Positions 1-9,622 of a stretch of DNA of 64,000 bases are shown here, one piece after another (the stretch's first letter is position 1; each line of letters begins with the position of its first letter). The stretch spans positions 1-64,000 of the forward strand of contig JAUXPP010000114.1 of assembly GCA_030683705.1 (NCBI GenBank). Direction: 5' to 3'. The translations under genes were made by a program, and so were the position numbers. The notes below the pieces were generated by a model. That model did no database searches. It saw only the letters and a program-made list of their open reading frames with translations, and was not told the DNA's origin. The stretch is from Polaromonas sp. (GTDB taxonomy: Bacteria > Pseudomonadota > Gammaproteobacteria > Burkholderiales > Burkholderiaceae_C).

Positions 1-804
1 GTCGGTCAGTTCCTTGCGCTGCGGCGCGGTGATGCCGGGCGCGCCATAGACGCCGCGCCAGTTGCCGATCACCACGTCGATGCCCTGCTCCTTCAGCGTC
101 GGCACGTTGACACCCTTCAGGCGCGTCTCGGAGGTGACCGCCAGCGGACGCATCTTGCCGCTGGCGATGTATTCGGAAAATTCACTGTAGCCGCTGCCGC
201 CTATGGTGACGTTGCCGCCGAGGATGGCGGCAATCGCCTCGCCGCCGCCACGGAAGGCGACGTAATTGATCTTGGACGGGTCCACGCCGACGTCACGCGC
301 AATCATGGCAGCGGCGATGTGTTCGGTGGAGCCGCGCGAGCCGCCGCCCCATTTGACGCTGCCGGGGTCTTTCTTGAGCTGCTCGACCACGTCCTTCATG
401 GTCTTGAAGGGCGAACTGGCCGGCAGCACAAACACGTTGTATTCGCTGGTGATGCGTGCAATCGGCGTGGCCTGGCTCAGGTTGACCGGCGGCTTGCCGG
501 TGATGATGCCGCCCAGCATCACGGCGCCCATCACCATCAGGGCATTCGGGTCGTTCTTGCTGCCGTTGATGAACTGCGCCAGGCCCAGCGCGCCGGCGGC
601 GCCGCCCTTGTTGTCATAGGTCACGGCCGCAGCCGCGCCGGAATCCTGCAGCGCCTTGCCGAGGGCGCGGCCGGTGGTGTCCCAGCCGCCGCCCGGATTC
701 GCCGGGATCATCATCTTGACATTGGCCGCAGCCAGGGCCGGCAGCGGGAGGGTGGCAGCCGCGGCAATGGCGGCCATGGATTTGAGGAAGGTATCGCGAC
801 GCAT
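1..804 (-). CDS. tctC: Bug/TctC-family tricarboxylate-binding receptor (partial)
   Basis: Periplasmic substrate-binding protein of the tripartite tricarboxylate transporter (TTT, Bug) family, which delivers citrate-like carboxylates to a TctAB permease. The gene starts at an ATG complementary to 802-804 and runs off the left edge after 268 codons (full members are about 320 residues). An N-terminal signal peptide ending near LPALAA is followed by the family opening KMMIPANPGGGWDTTGR and later WGGGSRGSTEHI and FRGGGEA segments. It is divergent from a TctDE-type two-component system across about 100 bp, the usual arrangement for carboxylate-induced transport. The substrate is inferred from context only. 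Confidence 0.85.
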   Translation of the reverse strand, partial: MRRDTFLKSMAAIAAAATLPLPALAAANVKMMIPANPGGGWDTTGRALGKALQDSGAAAAVTYDNKGGAAGALGLAQFINGSKNDPNALMVMGAVMLGGIITGKPPVNLSQATPIARITSEYNVFVLPASSPFKTMKDVVEQLKKDPGSVKWGGGSRGSTEHIAAAMIARDVGVDPSKINYVAFRGGGEAIAAILGGNVTIGGSGYSEFSEYIASGKMRPLAVTSETRLKGVNVPTLKEQGIDVVIGNWRGVYGAPGITAPQRKELTD

Positions 805-903
805 GATTTGTCTCCTTGTGTGTTGTCTAACCCGGCCATGATGCCCCCGCTGGCTGTCAAACAGCTGTCCGGATTTGTTAAATAAAGTGCTAAGGTCCGG
901 CCC

Positions 904-1584
904 ATGAAACTGCTGCTGGTCGAAGACGATGCCGCCATGCGCACCACCCTGGTCCGCGCGCTGGGACGCCGTGGCATCCAGATCGAGGCCTGCGGCGACG
1001 GGCGCGTGGCGCTGGACAAGTGGCAGTCGTCGGCCTTCGACGTGATCCTGCTGGACCTGACCCTGCCCGGGCTGGACGGCCTGCAGGTGCTGGAGCAAGC
1101 CAGGCGCGGCGGGCTGGACACACCGGTGCTGATCCTGACCGCGCGCGGCACTGTCGGCGACCGCATCATCGGCCTGAACACCGGCGCCGACGACTACCTG
1201 CCCAAACCTTTCGACCTCGACGAGCTGGAAGCGCGTTTGCGCGCCCTGCACCGGCGCCGTCCCGGCTCCCTGCCCGAATCGGCCTCCAGCCCTTATGCAT
1301 CAAGCGTGATCAGCTATGAAAAAGAGAGCGGCGCGATCTACTTCCAGGACCAGGTGCTGGACCTGGCGCCGCGTGAACTGGCGCTGCTCAAAGCCCTGCT
1401 GGAAAAGCAGGGCCACGCGGTGACCAAGGAAAGACTGTTCGACCTGGTGTTTCCCGGCCAGGCCGAAGTCGCCTACGAAGCCATCGAGGTGGTGGTGTAC
1501 CGCCTGCGCAAAAAGCTGGCGCATACCGGCGTGACGCTGATGACACTGCGCGGGCTCGGCTACCTGTTGAAAACCGATGTATAG
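904..1584 (+). CDS. tctD: OmpR-family response regulator, TctD-like
   Basis: Two-component response regulator of 226 residues. The receiver domain (about 1-115) has the acidic pair E7/D8-D9, the phosphoacceptor D51 in ILLDLTLPG and K101 in YLPKPFD. The C-terminal half is a winged-helix DNA-binding domain (LAPRELALLKALLE ... VEVVVYRLRKKL type). It overlaps the sensor kinase gene by 8 bp, so the two are co-transcribed. With the divergent Bug/TctC gene it probably activates tricarboxylate uptake, but the inducer is not deducible. Confidence 0.9.
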   Translation: MKLLLVEDDAAMRTTLVRALGRRGIQIEACGDGRVALDKWQSSAFDVILLDLTLPGLDGLQVLEQARRGGLDTPVLILTARGTVGDRIIGLNTGADDYLPKPFDLDELEARLRALHRRRPGSLPESASSPYASSVISYEKESGAIYFQDQVLDLAPRELALLKALLEKQGHAVTKERLFDLVFPGQAEVAYEAIEVVVYRLRKKLAHTGVTLMTLRGLGYLLKTDV

Positions 1585-3022
1585 GCGCAGCACAAGCCGC
1601 CAACCGGTCGCGGCCGGCGTGATGTCGCTTCGGAGATATCTTTTGCTGGGCATCCTGCTGCCCATCGGCATCCTGATCGTCATCAACACCGTCAGCCTGT
1701 ACCGGCAGACCCTGGGCGCGATCAACATCGCTTACGACCGCACCCTGCTGGCGTCGGCCAAGACGATTGGCGAACAGCTCGACGTCGAGGGTTTCGACGA
1801 GCAGGCCCAACTGCGCGCCACCGTACCCTACTCGGCGCTGGAAGCCTTTGAGGCCGACAACCGCAGCCAGTTGGTCTACCGCGTCTCCAGCCTGCAGGGC
1901 GAGGTGATTTCGGGCTTTGACGAACTCCCCTTCTGGCGCGGCCGCATTCCCGACCAGGGCGCCTACGCCGCGCTGGTGGCTTTTTACGACGACAGTTTTC
2001 GCGGCGATGCAGTGCGCGTGGCGGTGTTGCTGCAGCCCGTGGCCAGCGCGCGCGGCCGCGGCATGGCGGTGGTGCAGGTGGCGGAAACCCTGGAGCTGCG
2101 CGAAACGCTGGCGCGCGAGGTGCTGGCCGACACCCTATGGCGGCAGGCGCTGCTGGTTGCCGTGATCGCACTGGTGGTGATTGTGGTGGTGCAGCGCGCC
2201 ACCCGGCCGGTGCGCCGGCTCAGCGGCGAACTCAAGGCCAGGCCCGAGGGCGACCTGACACCGGTGACGGCCCCCGACGCGCCGCGCGAGCTGCTGCCGC
2301 TGATCGACGCCACCAACCAGGTGATGCAGCGCCTGCAGAACCTGACCGACCACCAGAAACGGTTTGTGCGCGACGCCTCGCACCAGCTGCGCACCCCGCT
2401 GGCCGTGCTCAAGACGCAGGTGCAGTCGGCGCTGCGCGGCGACGTGGACCCGCGCCAGGCGCTGCTGGAAATCCAGGACACGGTCGAGCGCGCCACCTTG
2501 CTGGCCAACCAGATGCTGGCGCTGGCCAAGGTCGAGCAGTTGCGCCAGCAGACCGATGCCGGCCCACAGGACTGGCCGGAGGTGCTGCGCGCAGTGGTGG
2601 TCGATGTCTCGCCGCTGCTGGCCGAGAAGGACATCGATTTTGAAATCATCACCCGGCCCGCCAGGGTGCAGGCGCACGACTGGATGCTGCGCGAGCTGGC
2701 GCGCAACCTGCTGCACAACGCCATCAAGCACAGCCCGGTGGGCGGCGCGTTGACCGTGCGCCTGGCCAGCGACGGATCCTGGGCGGCCTTGACCGTCAGC
2801 GACAGCGGCCCCGGGATCAGCGCCGAGCTGGCAGCCCGGCTGTACCAGCCTTTTTCCGCCGGCGACGTGCGCCAGGGCTCGGGCCTGGGCCTGGCGATCT
2901 GCCGCGAAATCACCCAGGCCCTGGGCGGCAGCATCACGCTGGAAAACCGTGAAGTCCATGGGCGTATTGCGGGACTGGACGCCACGGTGCGGCTGCCGCT
3001 GGTTCACAATGGCGGGACATGA
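1577..3022 (+). CDS. tctE: Sensor histidine kinase, TctE-like
   Basis: Membrane sensor kinase of up to 481 residues, partner of the upstream TctD-like regulator. An N-terminal membrane segment (YLLLGILLPIGILIVI) and a second one near residue 195 (ALLVAVIALVVIVVV) enclose a periplasmic sensor region of the TctE type. A HAMP-like linker precedes the H-box HQLRTPLAVLK (H about 269). The N-box ELARNLLHNAIKHS and G-boxes DSGPGI and GSGLGLAI follow. The start at 1577 overlaps tctD; an internal ATG at 1622 (MSLRRYLLL) is an equally good start. Confidence 0.9.
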   Translation: MYRRSTSRQPVAAGVMSLRRYLLLGILLPIGILIVINTVSLYRQTLGAINIAYDRTLLASAKTIGEQLDVEGFDEQAQLRATVPYSALEAFEADNRSQLVYRVSSLQGEVISGFDELPFWRGRIPDQGAYAALVAFYDDSFRGDAVRVAVLLQPVASARGRGMAVVQVAETLELRETLAREVLADTLWRQALLVAVIALVVIVVVQRATRPVRRLSGELKARPEGDLTPVTAPDAPRELLPLIDATNQVMQRLQNLTDHQKRFVRDASHQLRTPLAVLKTQVQSALRGDVDPRQALLEIQDTVERATLLANQMLALAKVEQLRQQTDAGPQDWPEVLRAVVVDVSPLLAEKDIDFEIITRPARVQAHDWMLRELARNLLHNAIKHSPVGGALTVRLASDGSWAALTVSDSGPGISAELAARLYQPFSAGDVRQGSGLGLAICREITQALGGSITLENREVHGRIAGLDATVRLPLVHNGGT

Positions 3023-3061
3023 AAATAATCCTTCCTGGGCAGCGACAGTCGGAGTGTGTGA

Positions 3062-3469
3062 ATGCGTCTTGACAAGTGGCTGTGGGCCGCGCGCTTCTAC
3101 AAAACGCGAACACTGGCCACCGAGGAGATCGGCAAGGGCCGGGTCCAGGTCAACAGCCAGGAAGCCAAACCGGCCCGCGACATCAAGGCCGGCGACACCG
3201 TGGCCATGCGCCAGGGGCCGGTGATACGCACGGTGGTGATCCGGGCCTTGAGCCAGCAGCGTGGCGCCGCGCCGGTGGCGCAGCAGCTTTACGAGGAAAC
3301 CGCGGACAGCCTGCGGCTGCGCGAGGCCGCCGCCGAGCAGCGCCGGCTGAACAATGAACCGGCCGCCAGCATCGAACACGGCCGCCCCACCAAACGCGAC
3401 CGGCGCAGCATGGACAAGGCCGGGGGCAAGAACTGGGGCGACCGCTGGAGTGCCTCGGTCGATTCCTGA
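3062..3469 (+). CDS. hslR: S4-domain RNA-binding protein, Hsp15-like
   Basis: 135-residue protein with an N-terminal S4 RNA-binding fold (MRLDKWLWAARFYKTR, then IGKGRVQVN and PARDIKAGD). It matches Hsp15/HslR, which in E. coli binds 50S subunits carrying a stalled peptidyl-tRNA and helps recycle them. The C-terminal third is basic and low-complexity, as in homologues. It is a lone gene downstream of tctDE, with a REP-like hairpin after its stop that may end transcription. Confidence 0.9.
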   Translation: MRLDKWLWAARFYKTRTLATEEIGKGRVQVNSQEAKPARDIKAGDTVAMRQGPVIRTVVIRALSQQRGAAPVAQQLYEETADSLRLREAAAEQRRLNNEPAASIEHGRPTKRDRRSMDKAGGKNWGDRWSASVDS

Positions 3470-3478
3470 TTTGCTCCT

Positions 3479-3536
3479 GTTTTGATAGCTGCCCACGCTT
3501 GACCCGCAAGGGCCAGAGCCCTCTTTTTATCAAAAC
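3479..3536 (+). repeat. REP-like extragenic element, copy 1
   Basis: Imperfect palindrome after hslR, bounded by inverted arms GTTTTGATA (3479-3487) and TATCAAAAC (3528-3536). Its core TTTGATAGCTGCCCACGCTT recurs exactly in the element at the end of mtfA, and diverged copies lie at 32.24 kb and 52.87 kb. It probably acts as a bidirectional terminator or a neutral dispersed repeat. Confidence 0.7.
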
Positions 3537-3556
3537 CGGTCAGGCGCCCGGCCCGC

Positions 3557-6130
3557 TCAGAGCCGGCCCTCGCGGCGCATGCGCCGCCCCTGCAGCCACC
3601 AGACCAGGGCGATCAGCAGCAGCCCCGGAAGGTAAAACCAGTGTTTGGACGGCCGCTCGGCCTTGACCTTGAGCATGGCCACATCCCAGCCCTGCTCAAA
3701 CCCGCCCTTGTGCGCGCGCGAACCGAATTTCAGGGCGCCGATCTGAATCTGGTCGCCGAGCGGCACCAGTTGCAGGCCGGCATCGGACAGGCGCTTGCGG
3801 CCTTCAGCACCTGCCGCGCCCAGGCGCAGCGCCACGGTCTTGGTAACGTCCTCGCCTTCGATGGTGGTGCCCTTGATGATCATGACCATCTGTTCGTCCG
3901 GCCCTGCGGCTTTGGCCACTTCAAACACCTGGGCCGCCGGCATGTCCCGGTACTCGGGCGTGATGCGGTCCATGAAAAACCCCGGCCGGAACAGCAAGGT
4001 CACCGCCATCGCCAGCAGGATGATTTCCCACCAGCGGCACTTGTCGCGGAACCAGTTCATGGTGATGGCGGTGAACACCAGCATGGCGATGGTGCAGGCG
4101 GCCACCACCCGCACCAGCTCGCCCGCGCCCTCCACGTCGATCAGCAAGAGTTGCGAATTGAAGATCCAGATAAAAGGCAGGATGACGGTGCGCAGCGCAT
4201 ACAGCGCACCCTGGACCCCGGTCTTGATCGGGTCTTCACCGGAGATCGCGGCGGCCGCAAAGGTCGCCAGCCCCACCGGGGGCGTGATGTCCCCCATGAT
4301 GCCGTAATAGAAAACAAAAAGATGCACCGCAATCAGCGGGATGATGAGGCCCGACTGCGCGCCCAGTTCCACCACCACCGGTGCCATCAGCGTGGCCACC
4401 AGTACATAGTTGGCGGTGGTCGGCACGCCCAGGCCCAGCACCAGGCAGACAAAGGCGATGAACAGCAGCATGACCATCACATTGCCCTGCGAGACAAACT
4501 CGACGAACTCCGTCATGCGCAGGCCCAGCCCGGTCAGCGTGATGCCGCCGACGATGATGCCGGCCGTCGCCGTGGCGATGCCGATGCCTATCATGTTGCG
4601 CGAACCGTCGTGGAAGCCCGCCACCACATCGCTCCAGCCACCGCGCCAGCTACCCGCAACCGGCGCCTTGCGGAAAAACGCCACCAGCGGGTGTTGTGTG
4701 ACCATCAGCACGATCAGCACGGCAATCGCCCAGAAGGCCGAGAGGGACGGCGACATTTCCTCGACCATCAGGCACCAGATCAGCGTGCCTATGGGCAGCA
4801 GGAAATGCAGGCCGGCCTTGACGGTCGGCCAGGTGTCCAGCGGTTTGGGATCGTCAATGTCGATGTCCTGCTGCAGATCGGGCGCGCGGGCTGCCTCGCG
4901 AATCGCGTACAGGTAGAGCGCAGCCACCGCCGCGCCTATGGCCCAGCCGGCGCCTTCGCCCAGCCACTGCTTCATGCCTTCAAACAGGTAATAGAGGGCG
5001 CCGACCACGATGATGCTGCCCGACAGGCCCAGGCCGTTGCGCACCAGGCGTTCGCGCCAGGGCTTGGGCACGCGCTGGACGATGGGGTTCATTCCCATCT
5101 TCACGGCTTCCAGGTGCACGATGTAAAACAGGCCGATGTAGGACAACACGGCCGGCAACAGCGCGTGTTTGACAATGTCGGAATAGGGAATGCCCACGTA
5201 CTCCACCATCAGAAAGGCCGCCGCCCCCATGACCGGCGGCATGATCTGCCCATTGACCGAGGACATGGTCTCAATCGCGCCGGCCTTGACGCCGCCGTAG
5301 CCGGCTTTTTTCATCAGCGGTATGGTGAAGATGCCGCCCGAGACCACGTTGGACACCGACGAGCCCGAAATCATGCCGTTGAGCGCCGAGGACACCACCG
5401 CCACCTTGGCCGGCCCGCCGCGCAGGTGGCCCAGCGCCGCAAAACTGACCTGCATCATGTAGTTGCCGCCGCCGGCCTTGTCGAGCAGGGCGCCAAAGAG
5501 TACGTACACAAAAATGGCGCCGGTGGAAACACCAAGCGCGATGCCGTACACCCCTTCAGTGGTGAGCCACATGTGCGAAACCAGCCGATTCAATGACGCG
5601 CCCTTGTGTTGCAGCACCTCGGGCATGTAGGGGCCCGCCATCGCGTAAAAAATGAACAGCGCGGCTAGCACCGCCATCGGCCAGCCCACGGCGCGCCGGG
5701 TGGCTTCGAGCAACAGCAGCATGCCGGCGGTCGCAACGACCACATCCATCAGGTTCGGCTGTCCCGGCCGTGTCGACAGCTCGGTGTAAAACAGCAGCAG
5801 GTAGGCCCCGGCAAAGGCGCCCGTCAGGGCAAACACCCAGTCCAGCACCGGCACGCGGTCACGCGGCGAACGCGGGAAGGCCGGCCAGGCCAGAAAAGCC
5901 AGGAACATCGCAAACGCCAGGTGCACCGCGCGGGCTTCGGTGTCGTTGAGCACCCCAAAACGCAGCACAAACGGCAGCGGCGAGGCATACCAGAACTGAA
6001 ACAGCGCCCAGGCCAGCGCCACCCCGAAAATCAGCGCGCCGGTGGCGCCACCCGGCTTTCGCCCGCCGGTGTCGGTGTCGGCCACCAGTTGCTGCAGTTT
6101 GGAAGGTGCTTTCTCAATATCGGACGCCAT
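3557..6130 (-). CDS. Fused TRAP transporter permease (4TM/12TM) with DUF3394 tail
   Basis: 857-residue inner-membrane permease combining the small (4TM, DctQ-like) and large (12TM, DctM-like) TRAP subunits in one chain, as is usual for TAXI-type TRAP systems. Many hydrophobic helices are visible, together with DctM motifs such as GLGVPTTANYVL and the GGGNYMMQ/SGSSVSNVVSGG segment. The last 180 or so residues form a DUF3394-like tail with a final helix and a basic end. It lies downstream of the TAXI receptor gene, separated by a terminator-like hairpin. It drives Na+- or H+-coupled uptake; the substrate is unknown. Confidence 0.93.
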   Translation of the reverse strand: MASDIEKAPSKLQQLVADTDTGGRKPGGATGALIFGVALAWALFQFWYASPLPFVLRFGVLNDTEARAVHLAFAMFLAFLAWPAFPRSPRDRVPVLDWVFALTGAFAGAYLLLFYTELSTRPGQPNLMDVVVATAGMLLLLEATRRAVGWPMAVLAALFIFYAMAGPYMPEVLQHKGASLNRLVSHMWLTTEGVYGIALGVSTGAIFVYVLFGALLDKAGGGNYMMQVSFAALGHLRGGPAKVAVVSSALNGMISGSSVSNVVSGGIFTIPLMKKAGYGGVKAGAIETMSSVNGQIMPPVMGAAAFLMVEYVGIPYSDIVKHALLPAVLSYIGLFYIVHLEAVKMGMNPIVQRVPKPWRERLVRNGLGLSGSIIVVGALYYLFEGMKQWLGEGAGWAIGAAVAALYLYAIREAARAPDLQQDIDIDDPKPLDTWPTVKAGLHFLLPIGTLIWCLMVEEMSPSLSAFWAIAVLIVLMVTQHPLVAFFRKAPVAGSWRGGWSDVVAGFHDGSRNMIGIGIATATAGIIVGGITLTGLGLRMTEFVEFVSQGNVMVMLLFIAFVCLVLGLGVPTTANYVLVATLMAPVVVELGAQSGLIIPLIAVHLFVFYYGIMGDITPPVGLATFAAAAISGEDPIKTGVQGALYALRTVILPFIWIFNSQLLLIDVEGAGELVRVVAACTIAMLVFTAITMNWFRDKCRWWEIILLAMAVTLLFRPGFFMDRITPEYRDMPAAQVFEVAKAAGPDEQMVMIIKGTTIEGEDVTKTVALRLGAAGAEGRKRLSDAGLQLVPLGDQIQIGALKFGSRAHKGGFEQGWDVAMLKVKAERPSKHWFYLPGLLLIALVWWLQGRRMRREGRL

Positions 6131-6167
6131 CGCAGCTCCTCATCATCATTTTTTTGTGCACGAGTCG

Positions 6168-6200
6168 AAAAAAAGGGCGAAACCCGTTTCGCCCTTTTTT
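6168..6200 (-). terminator. Hairpin between TAXI receptor and permease genes
   Basis: Near-perfect inverted repeat: an A-rich GGGCGAAAC arm at 6168-6183 and GTTTCGCCC with a T-tract at 6186-6200, separated by 2 nt. It lies between the receptor stop and the permease start on the leftward transcript. It probably works as a partial terminator, making far more receptor than permease. Confidence 0.75.
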
Positions 6201-6218
6201 CTTCTGGTCGGCTGGAGA

Positions 6219-7196
6219 TTACTTGATCCAGCCCTTTTCCTTGTAGTAGCGGGCTGCACCTTCATGCAGCGGCGCGCTCAGGCCGTCCTTGACCATGTTT
6301 TGCGGGTTCAGGTTGGCCAGCGCCGGGTGCAGCTTCTTGAACTCGTCGAAATTGTCGAACAGCGCCTTGGTCACCTGGTACACGGTTTCGGCCGGGGTCT
6401 TGCTCGACGCCACCACCGTGGCCAGCACGCCGTAGGTCTGCGTGGCCTGCGGGTTGTTCGGATACAGCCCGGCCGGGATCGTGACCTTGGCGTAATAGGG
6501 CTTCTCGGCCACCAGCTTGTCGATCACCGGGCCGGTCAGCGAGACCAGCTTGGCGCCACAGGAGGTGGTCGGGTCCTGGATATTGGCCGAGGGGTGGCCG
6601 ACGCCGTAGAAGAAACCGTCGATTTTGCCGTCACACAGCGCCGGGCCATGTTCGTCGGCCTTCAGCTCGGACGCCAGCGAGAAGTCGTTGAGTTTCCAGC
6701 CCATGCCAGCCAGCATTTCTTCCATGGAAGAGCGTGTGCCCGAGCCGGGGTTGCCGACGTTGAAACGTTTGCCCTTGAAGTCATCGAACTTCGTGATGTT
6801 GGCTTCCTTGCGGGCCACCACGGTGAAAGGCTCGGGGTGCACGGCAAACACCGCGCGCAGGTCGCCGTAAGCGCCTTCCTTGTACTGGTTCAGCCCCTTG
6901 ACCGCGTTGTACTGCACGTCCGACTGGGTGAAGCCGAAATCGAGCTCGCCGGCCTTGATGGTGTTGACGTTGAACACCGAGCCGCCGGTGGACTCGACCG
7001 AGCAGCGAATGCCGTGTTTGGCGCGGTCCTTGTTGACCAGGCGGCAGATCGCGCCGCCAGCGGCGTAATACACGCCGGTGACACCGCCGGTGCCTATGGT
7101 CACAAATTTCTGCTGCGCGACCACAGGCGCGCTGACCAGCGCACCGGAAACGGCTGCCGCTGCGGCAAGGGTCTTCAAAACAAACGCTCTGGACAT
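6219..7196 (-). CDS. TAXI-family TRAP transporter solute receptor
   Basis: 325-residue periplasmic receptor of the TAXI class. A signal peptide (about 27 residues, ending near PVVAQQ) is followed by [20 protein letters not shown], which contains the class signature around TGGVTGVYY. It captures the substrate for the fused TRAP permease encoded just downstream. Characterised TAXI systems take up glutamate, 2-oxoglutarate or related carboxylates. Here an aminotransferase and an RpiR regulator sit directly upstream, suggesting an amino- or keto-acid substrate (inference). Confidence 0.93.
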   Translation of the reverse strand: MSRAFVLKTLAAAAAVSGALVSAPVVAQQKFVTIGTGGVTGVYYAAGGAICRLVNKDRAKHGIRCSVESTGGSVFNVNTIKAGELDFGFTQSDVQYNAVKGLNQYKEGAYGDLRAVFAVHPEPFTVVARKEANITKFDDFKGKRFNVGNPGSGTRSSMEEMLAGMGWKLNDFSLASELKADEHGPALCDGKIDGFFYGVGHPSANIQDPTTSCGAKLVSLTGPVIDKLVAEKPYYAKVTIPAGLYPNNPQATQTYGVLATVVASSKTPAETVYQVTKALFDNFDEFKKLHPALANLNPQNMVKDGLSAPLHEGAARYYKEKGWIK

Positions 7197-7226
7197 CGCA
7201 ATACTCCTCGTTGAAAAAACGTTACA

Positions 7227-8567
7227 TCAAAGTGATGAAAGTGTGGCCCGGATGGCGGCATCGAGCCGCTCAACGATCTGTGCCAGCTCAGACTCGCTGG
7301 TGATGAAGGGGGGGGCCAGCAACACATGGTCACCATACCGTCCATCAACGGTGCCGCCCATCGGGTAAACCATCAATCCGCGCGCCATGGCTTCCTGCTT
7401 GATGCGTGCATGCACGTTGCGTGCCGGATCAAACGGCTTCTTGCTGCCCCTGTCCTGCACCAGCTCGATGCCCCAGAACAGGCCACGCCCGCGGATGTCC
7501 CCGATGTGGGGATGGTCGTCCCAGGTGGCGTGCATCAGCTTCTGCAAAACATCCCCGCGTGCGCGCACCTGCGGCAACAGTTGATCGCGCTCGAAAACCT
7601 GTTGCACCGCCAGCGCCGCCGCACAGGCCATCGCATGACCCAGGTAGGTGTGGCCGTGCTGGAAAAAACCCGAGCCCGCGCGCATCGCATCGACGATGCT
7701 TTTTTGCGCCAGCACCGCGCCTATCGGCTGGTAACCGCCGCCCAGGCCCTTGGCCACCGCCAGCAGGTCGGGCACCACACCCTCCTGCTCGCACGCATGC
7801 AGGGTGCCGGTGCGGCCCATGCCGCACATCACCTCGTCGAGGATCAGCAACACGCCATACCGGTCGCAGACTTCGCGCACCGCCCTGAAATAACCGGGCA
7901 CCGGCGCCAGCACGCCGGCGGTGGCGCCGCCCACGGTTTCGGCGACAAACGCGATCACGCGGTCCGCGCCTTGCGCCACCATCGCGTCCTCGAGTTCCTT
8001 CGCCAGGCGCAGGCCGTATTGCTCCGGCGTCTCACCGGCCTGCTGTTCTCGGTAGGGATAACAGGGCGACACGTGGGTGGCCGGAATCAGGAGGGGCGCA
8101 AACGGTTCGCGCCGCCACTGGTTTCCCCCAATGGCCAGGGCACCCAGGGTGTTGCCGTGGTAACTCTGCCTGCGCGCGATGAAATGGGTGCGCTGCGGCT
8201 GGCCGATCTCGACAAAATACTGGCGGGCCATCTTCATCGCGGCCTCCATCGCCTCGGAGCCGCCGCTGACGAAATACGCATGGCTCATGCCTGCCGGCGC
8301 ATGTTCGATCAGCTTGCCGGCGAGTTCTTCAGCCACTTCGGTGGTGAAAAAACTGGTGTGGGCATACGCCAGCCTGTCGATCTGTGCATGCATGGCGGCC
8401 AGTACATCGGGATGACCATGGCCCAGGCAGGACACTGCAGCACCGCCGGAGGCGTCGATATAACGTTTGCCTTCGGCATCGGTCAGGTAAACGCCCTGGC
8501 CGCTGACCGCGACCGGCGGTTTTCGTTGCAGCTGACGATGAAAGACATGGGTGGAACTTGCTGTCAT
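7227..8567 (-). CDS. Class III PLP-dependent aminotransferase
   Basis: 446-residue fold-type I aminotransferase (omega-aminotransferase group). Visible landmarks are YIDASGGAAVSCLGHGHP, the PLP-phosphate loop SGGSEAMEAA (about 101-110), LILDEV with D244, and the Schiff-base lysine K273 in AVAKGLGGGYQP. Its 3' side leads into the TAXI receptor gene and its ATG overlaps the stop of the RpiR gene, so RpiR, aminotransferase, receptor and permease look like one leftward unit for uptake and transamination of an amine or amino acid. The amino donor cannot be assigned. Confidence 0.9.
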   Translation of the reverse strand: MTASSTHVFHRQLQRKPPVAVSGQGVYLTDAEGKRYIDASGGAAVSCLGHGHPDVLAAMHAQIDRLAYAHTSFFTTEVAEELAGKLIEHAPAGMSHAYFVSGGSEAMEAAMKMARQYFVEIGQPQRTHFIARRQSYHGNTLGALAIGGNQWRREPFAPLLIPATHVSPCYPYREQQAGETPEQYGLRLAKELEDAMVAQGADRVIAFVAETVGGATAGVLAPVPGYFRAVREVCDRYGVLLILDEVMCGMGRTGTLHACEQEGVVPDLLAVAKGLGGGYQPIGAVLAQKSIVDAMRAGSGFFQHGHTYLGHAMACAAALAVQQVFERDQLLPQVRARGDVLQKLMHATWDDHPHIGDIRGRGLFWGIELVQDRGSKKPFDPARNVHARIKQEAMARGLMVYPMGGTVDGRYGDHVLLAPPFITSESELAQIVERLDAAIRATLSSL

Positions 8568-9481
8568 GAACGCTGTTTCCTTGATGAATGTGCGTGGCTG
8601 CCCATGGCCCGGTCGCCGCGCTCGTCCCAGTACGCGCCTTCCCGGTCGAGGCGCTCCTGCCGGGCCTGCAAATGGGTCAGCACCTTGCGGCCGCCGCGCA
8701 CCGCGACCGCGGCGGCCAACGCCTCGGTCAGCGCCAGCGCTCCGACCATGGAATGAAAAAACGACGGGCTGTCGGTGCGGAACAGCAGCGTGTGTGTGGC
8801 CTGGCGGGCAATCGGCGACAAGGCACTGTCGGTCAGCGCCACCACGCTTGCCCCCTGCCCGCGCGCCCGAACCGCCGCCTCCACGGTCTGGCGGGTGTAA
8901 GACGCTGACGCGGTCACCACCAGCAAGTCGCCCGGGCCCATGTCACCGACCTGATCCTCCAGCGTGCCGCCCAGCCCCTGCACCAGGATGCCGTTGGGTG
9001 CCAGCAGCCCGTAGGTGTAGTGCAGGTGCAAGGCCAGACCGTGGCTGGCGCGCAGGCCGAGAAAATAAACCCGTCGCGCCTTCAGCATGGCATCGGCGGC
9101 GGCTTCGATCTGTGCGGCCTGGTTCAGCCCGCCGACCGAGGCGCTGTTGGCATGTTGTGCCTCATTGAGCAGCGCCAGCCAGTCCTTGTCATGCCGCGCG
9201 CTGGCCTGCAGCACCTCGGCGCGCCCGGCATAACCGGCCTGCGCTGAAAAAGACTCCTGGCAGAGATGCTTGATGGCCTCAAAGCCCTGGAAACCCAAAG
9301 CCTGCGACAGCCGGCTCAGGGTCGCCGGGGCCAGCCCGGCCCGGCGCGCGCATTCACGCATGGAATGCAGCGCCACCTCGCGCGGATGCGCCTCGATCCA
9401 GCGCGCCGCGCGCAGCAACTCGGGACTCAGCCCATGCAGGGGACGGCTGGCGAAGATGGAGGGCGGTGAAGGCTTGCGCAT
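8564..9481 (-). CDS. MurR/RpiR-family transcriptional regulator
   Basis: 305-residue regulator with an N-terminal RpiR helix-turn-helix domain (about 1-85; RECARRAGLAPATLSRLSQALGFQGF) and a C-terminal SIS sugar-isomerase-like domain (about 125-265; VYFLGLRASHGLAL, GDLLVVTASASYTRQTVEA). It leads the putative aminotransferase/TRAP unit and overlaps the aminotransferase start by 4 bp. A 12-bp-arm inverted repeat overlaps its start codon, pointing to autoregulation. SIS domains normally bind phosphosugars, so the effector may differ from the transported compound. Confidence 0.88.
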   Translation of the reverse strand: MRKPSPPSIFASRPLHGLSPELLRAARWIEAHPREVALHSMRECARRAGLAPATLSRLSQALGFQGFEAIKHLCQESFSAQAGYAGRAEVLQASARHDKDWLALLNEAQHANSASVGGLNQAAQIEAAADAMLKARRVYFLGLRASHGLALHLHYTYGLLAPNGILVQGLGGTLEDQVGDMGPGDLLVVTASASYTRQTVEAAVRARGQGASVVALTDSALSPIARQATHTLLFRTDSPSFFHSMVGALALTEALAAAVAVRGGRKVLTHLQARQERLDREGAYWDERGDRAMGSHAHSSRKQRS

Positions 9482-9526
9482 GAAACGATTGTTTCTTCCT
9501 ACTAAAAGAATAACACAATCGTTTCA
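9481..9526. promoter_or_regulatory. Inverted-repeat operator at the rpiR-family gene
   Basis: Perfect 12-bp arms TGAAACGATTGT (9481-9492) and ACAATCGTTTCA (9515-9526), 22 bp apart. The proximal arm touches the start codon of the leftward RpiR-family gene. AT-rich sequence between the arms probably holds the promoter. RpiR family members bind such repeats, so autoregulation is likely. Confidence 0.6.
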
Positions 9527-9622
9527 TCAACAGGCAAAAAAAGGGGCGTCGCCGCCCCGCCCTCGCGGCCCGTGGTGTCCGGACCGGAACAGGCAGCCGG
9601 CATCCGTCAGACCGGCAGACGC

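Noticed and set aside
3641..5596. 651-aa open frame on the plus strand
   Set aside because: Antisense shadow of the TRAP permease; the His/Arg/Gln-rich product is the typical complement of a GC-rich membrane protein gene.
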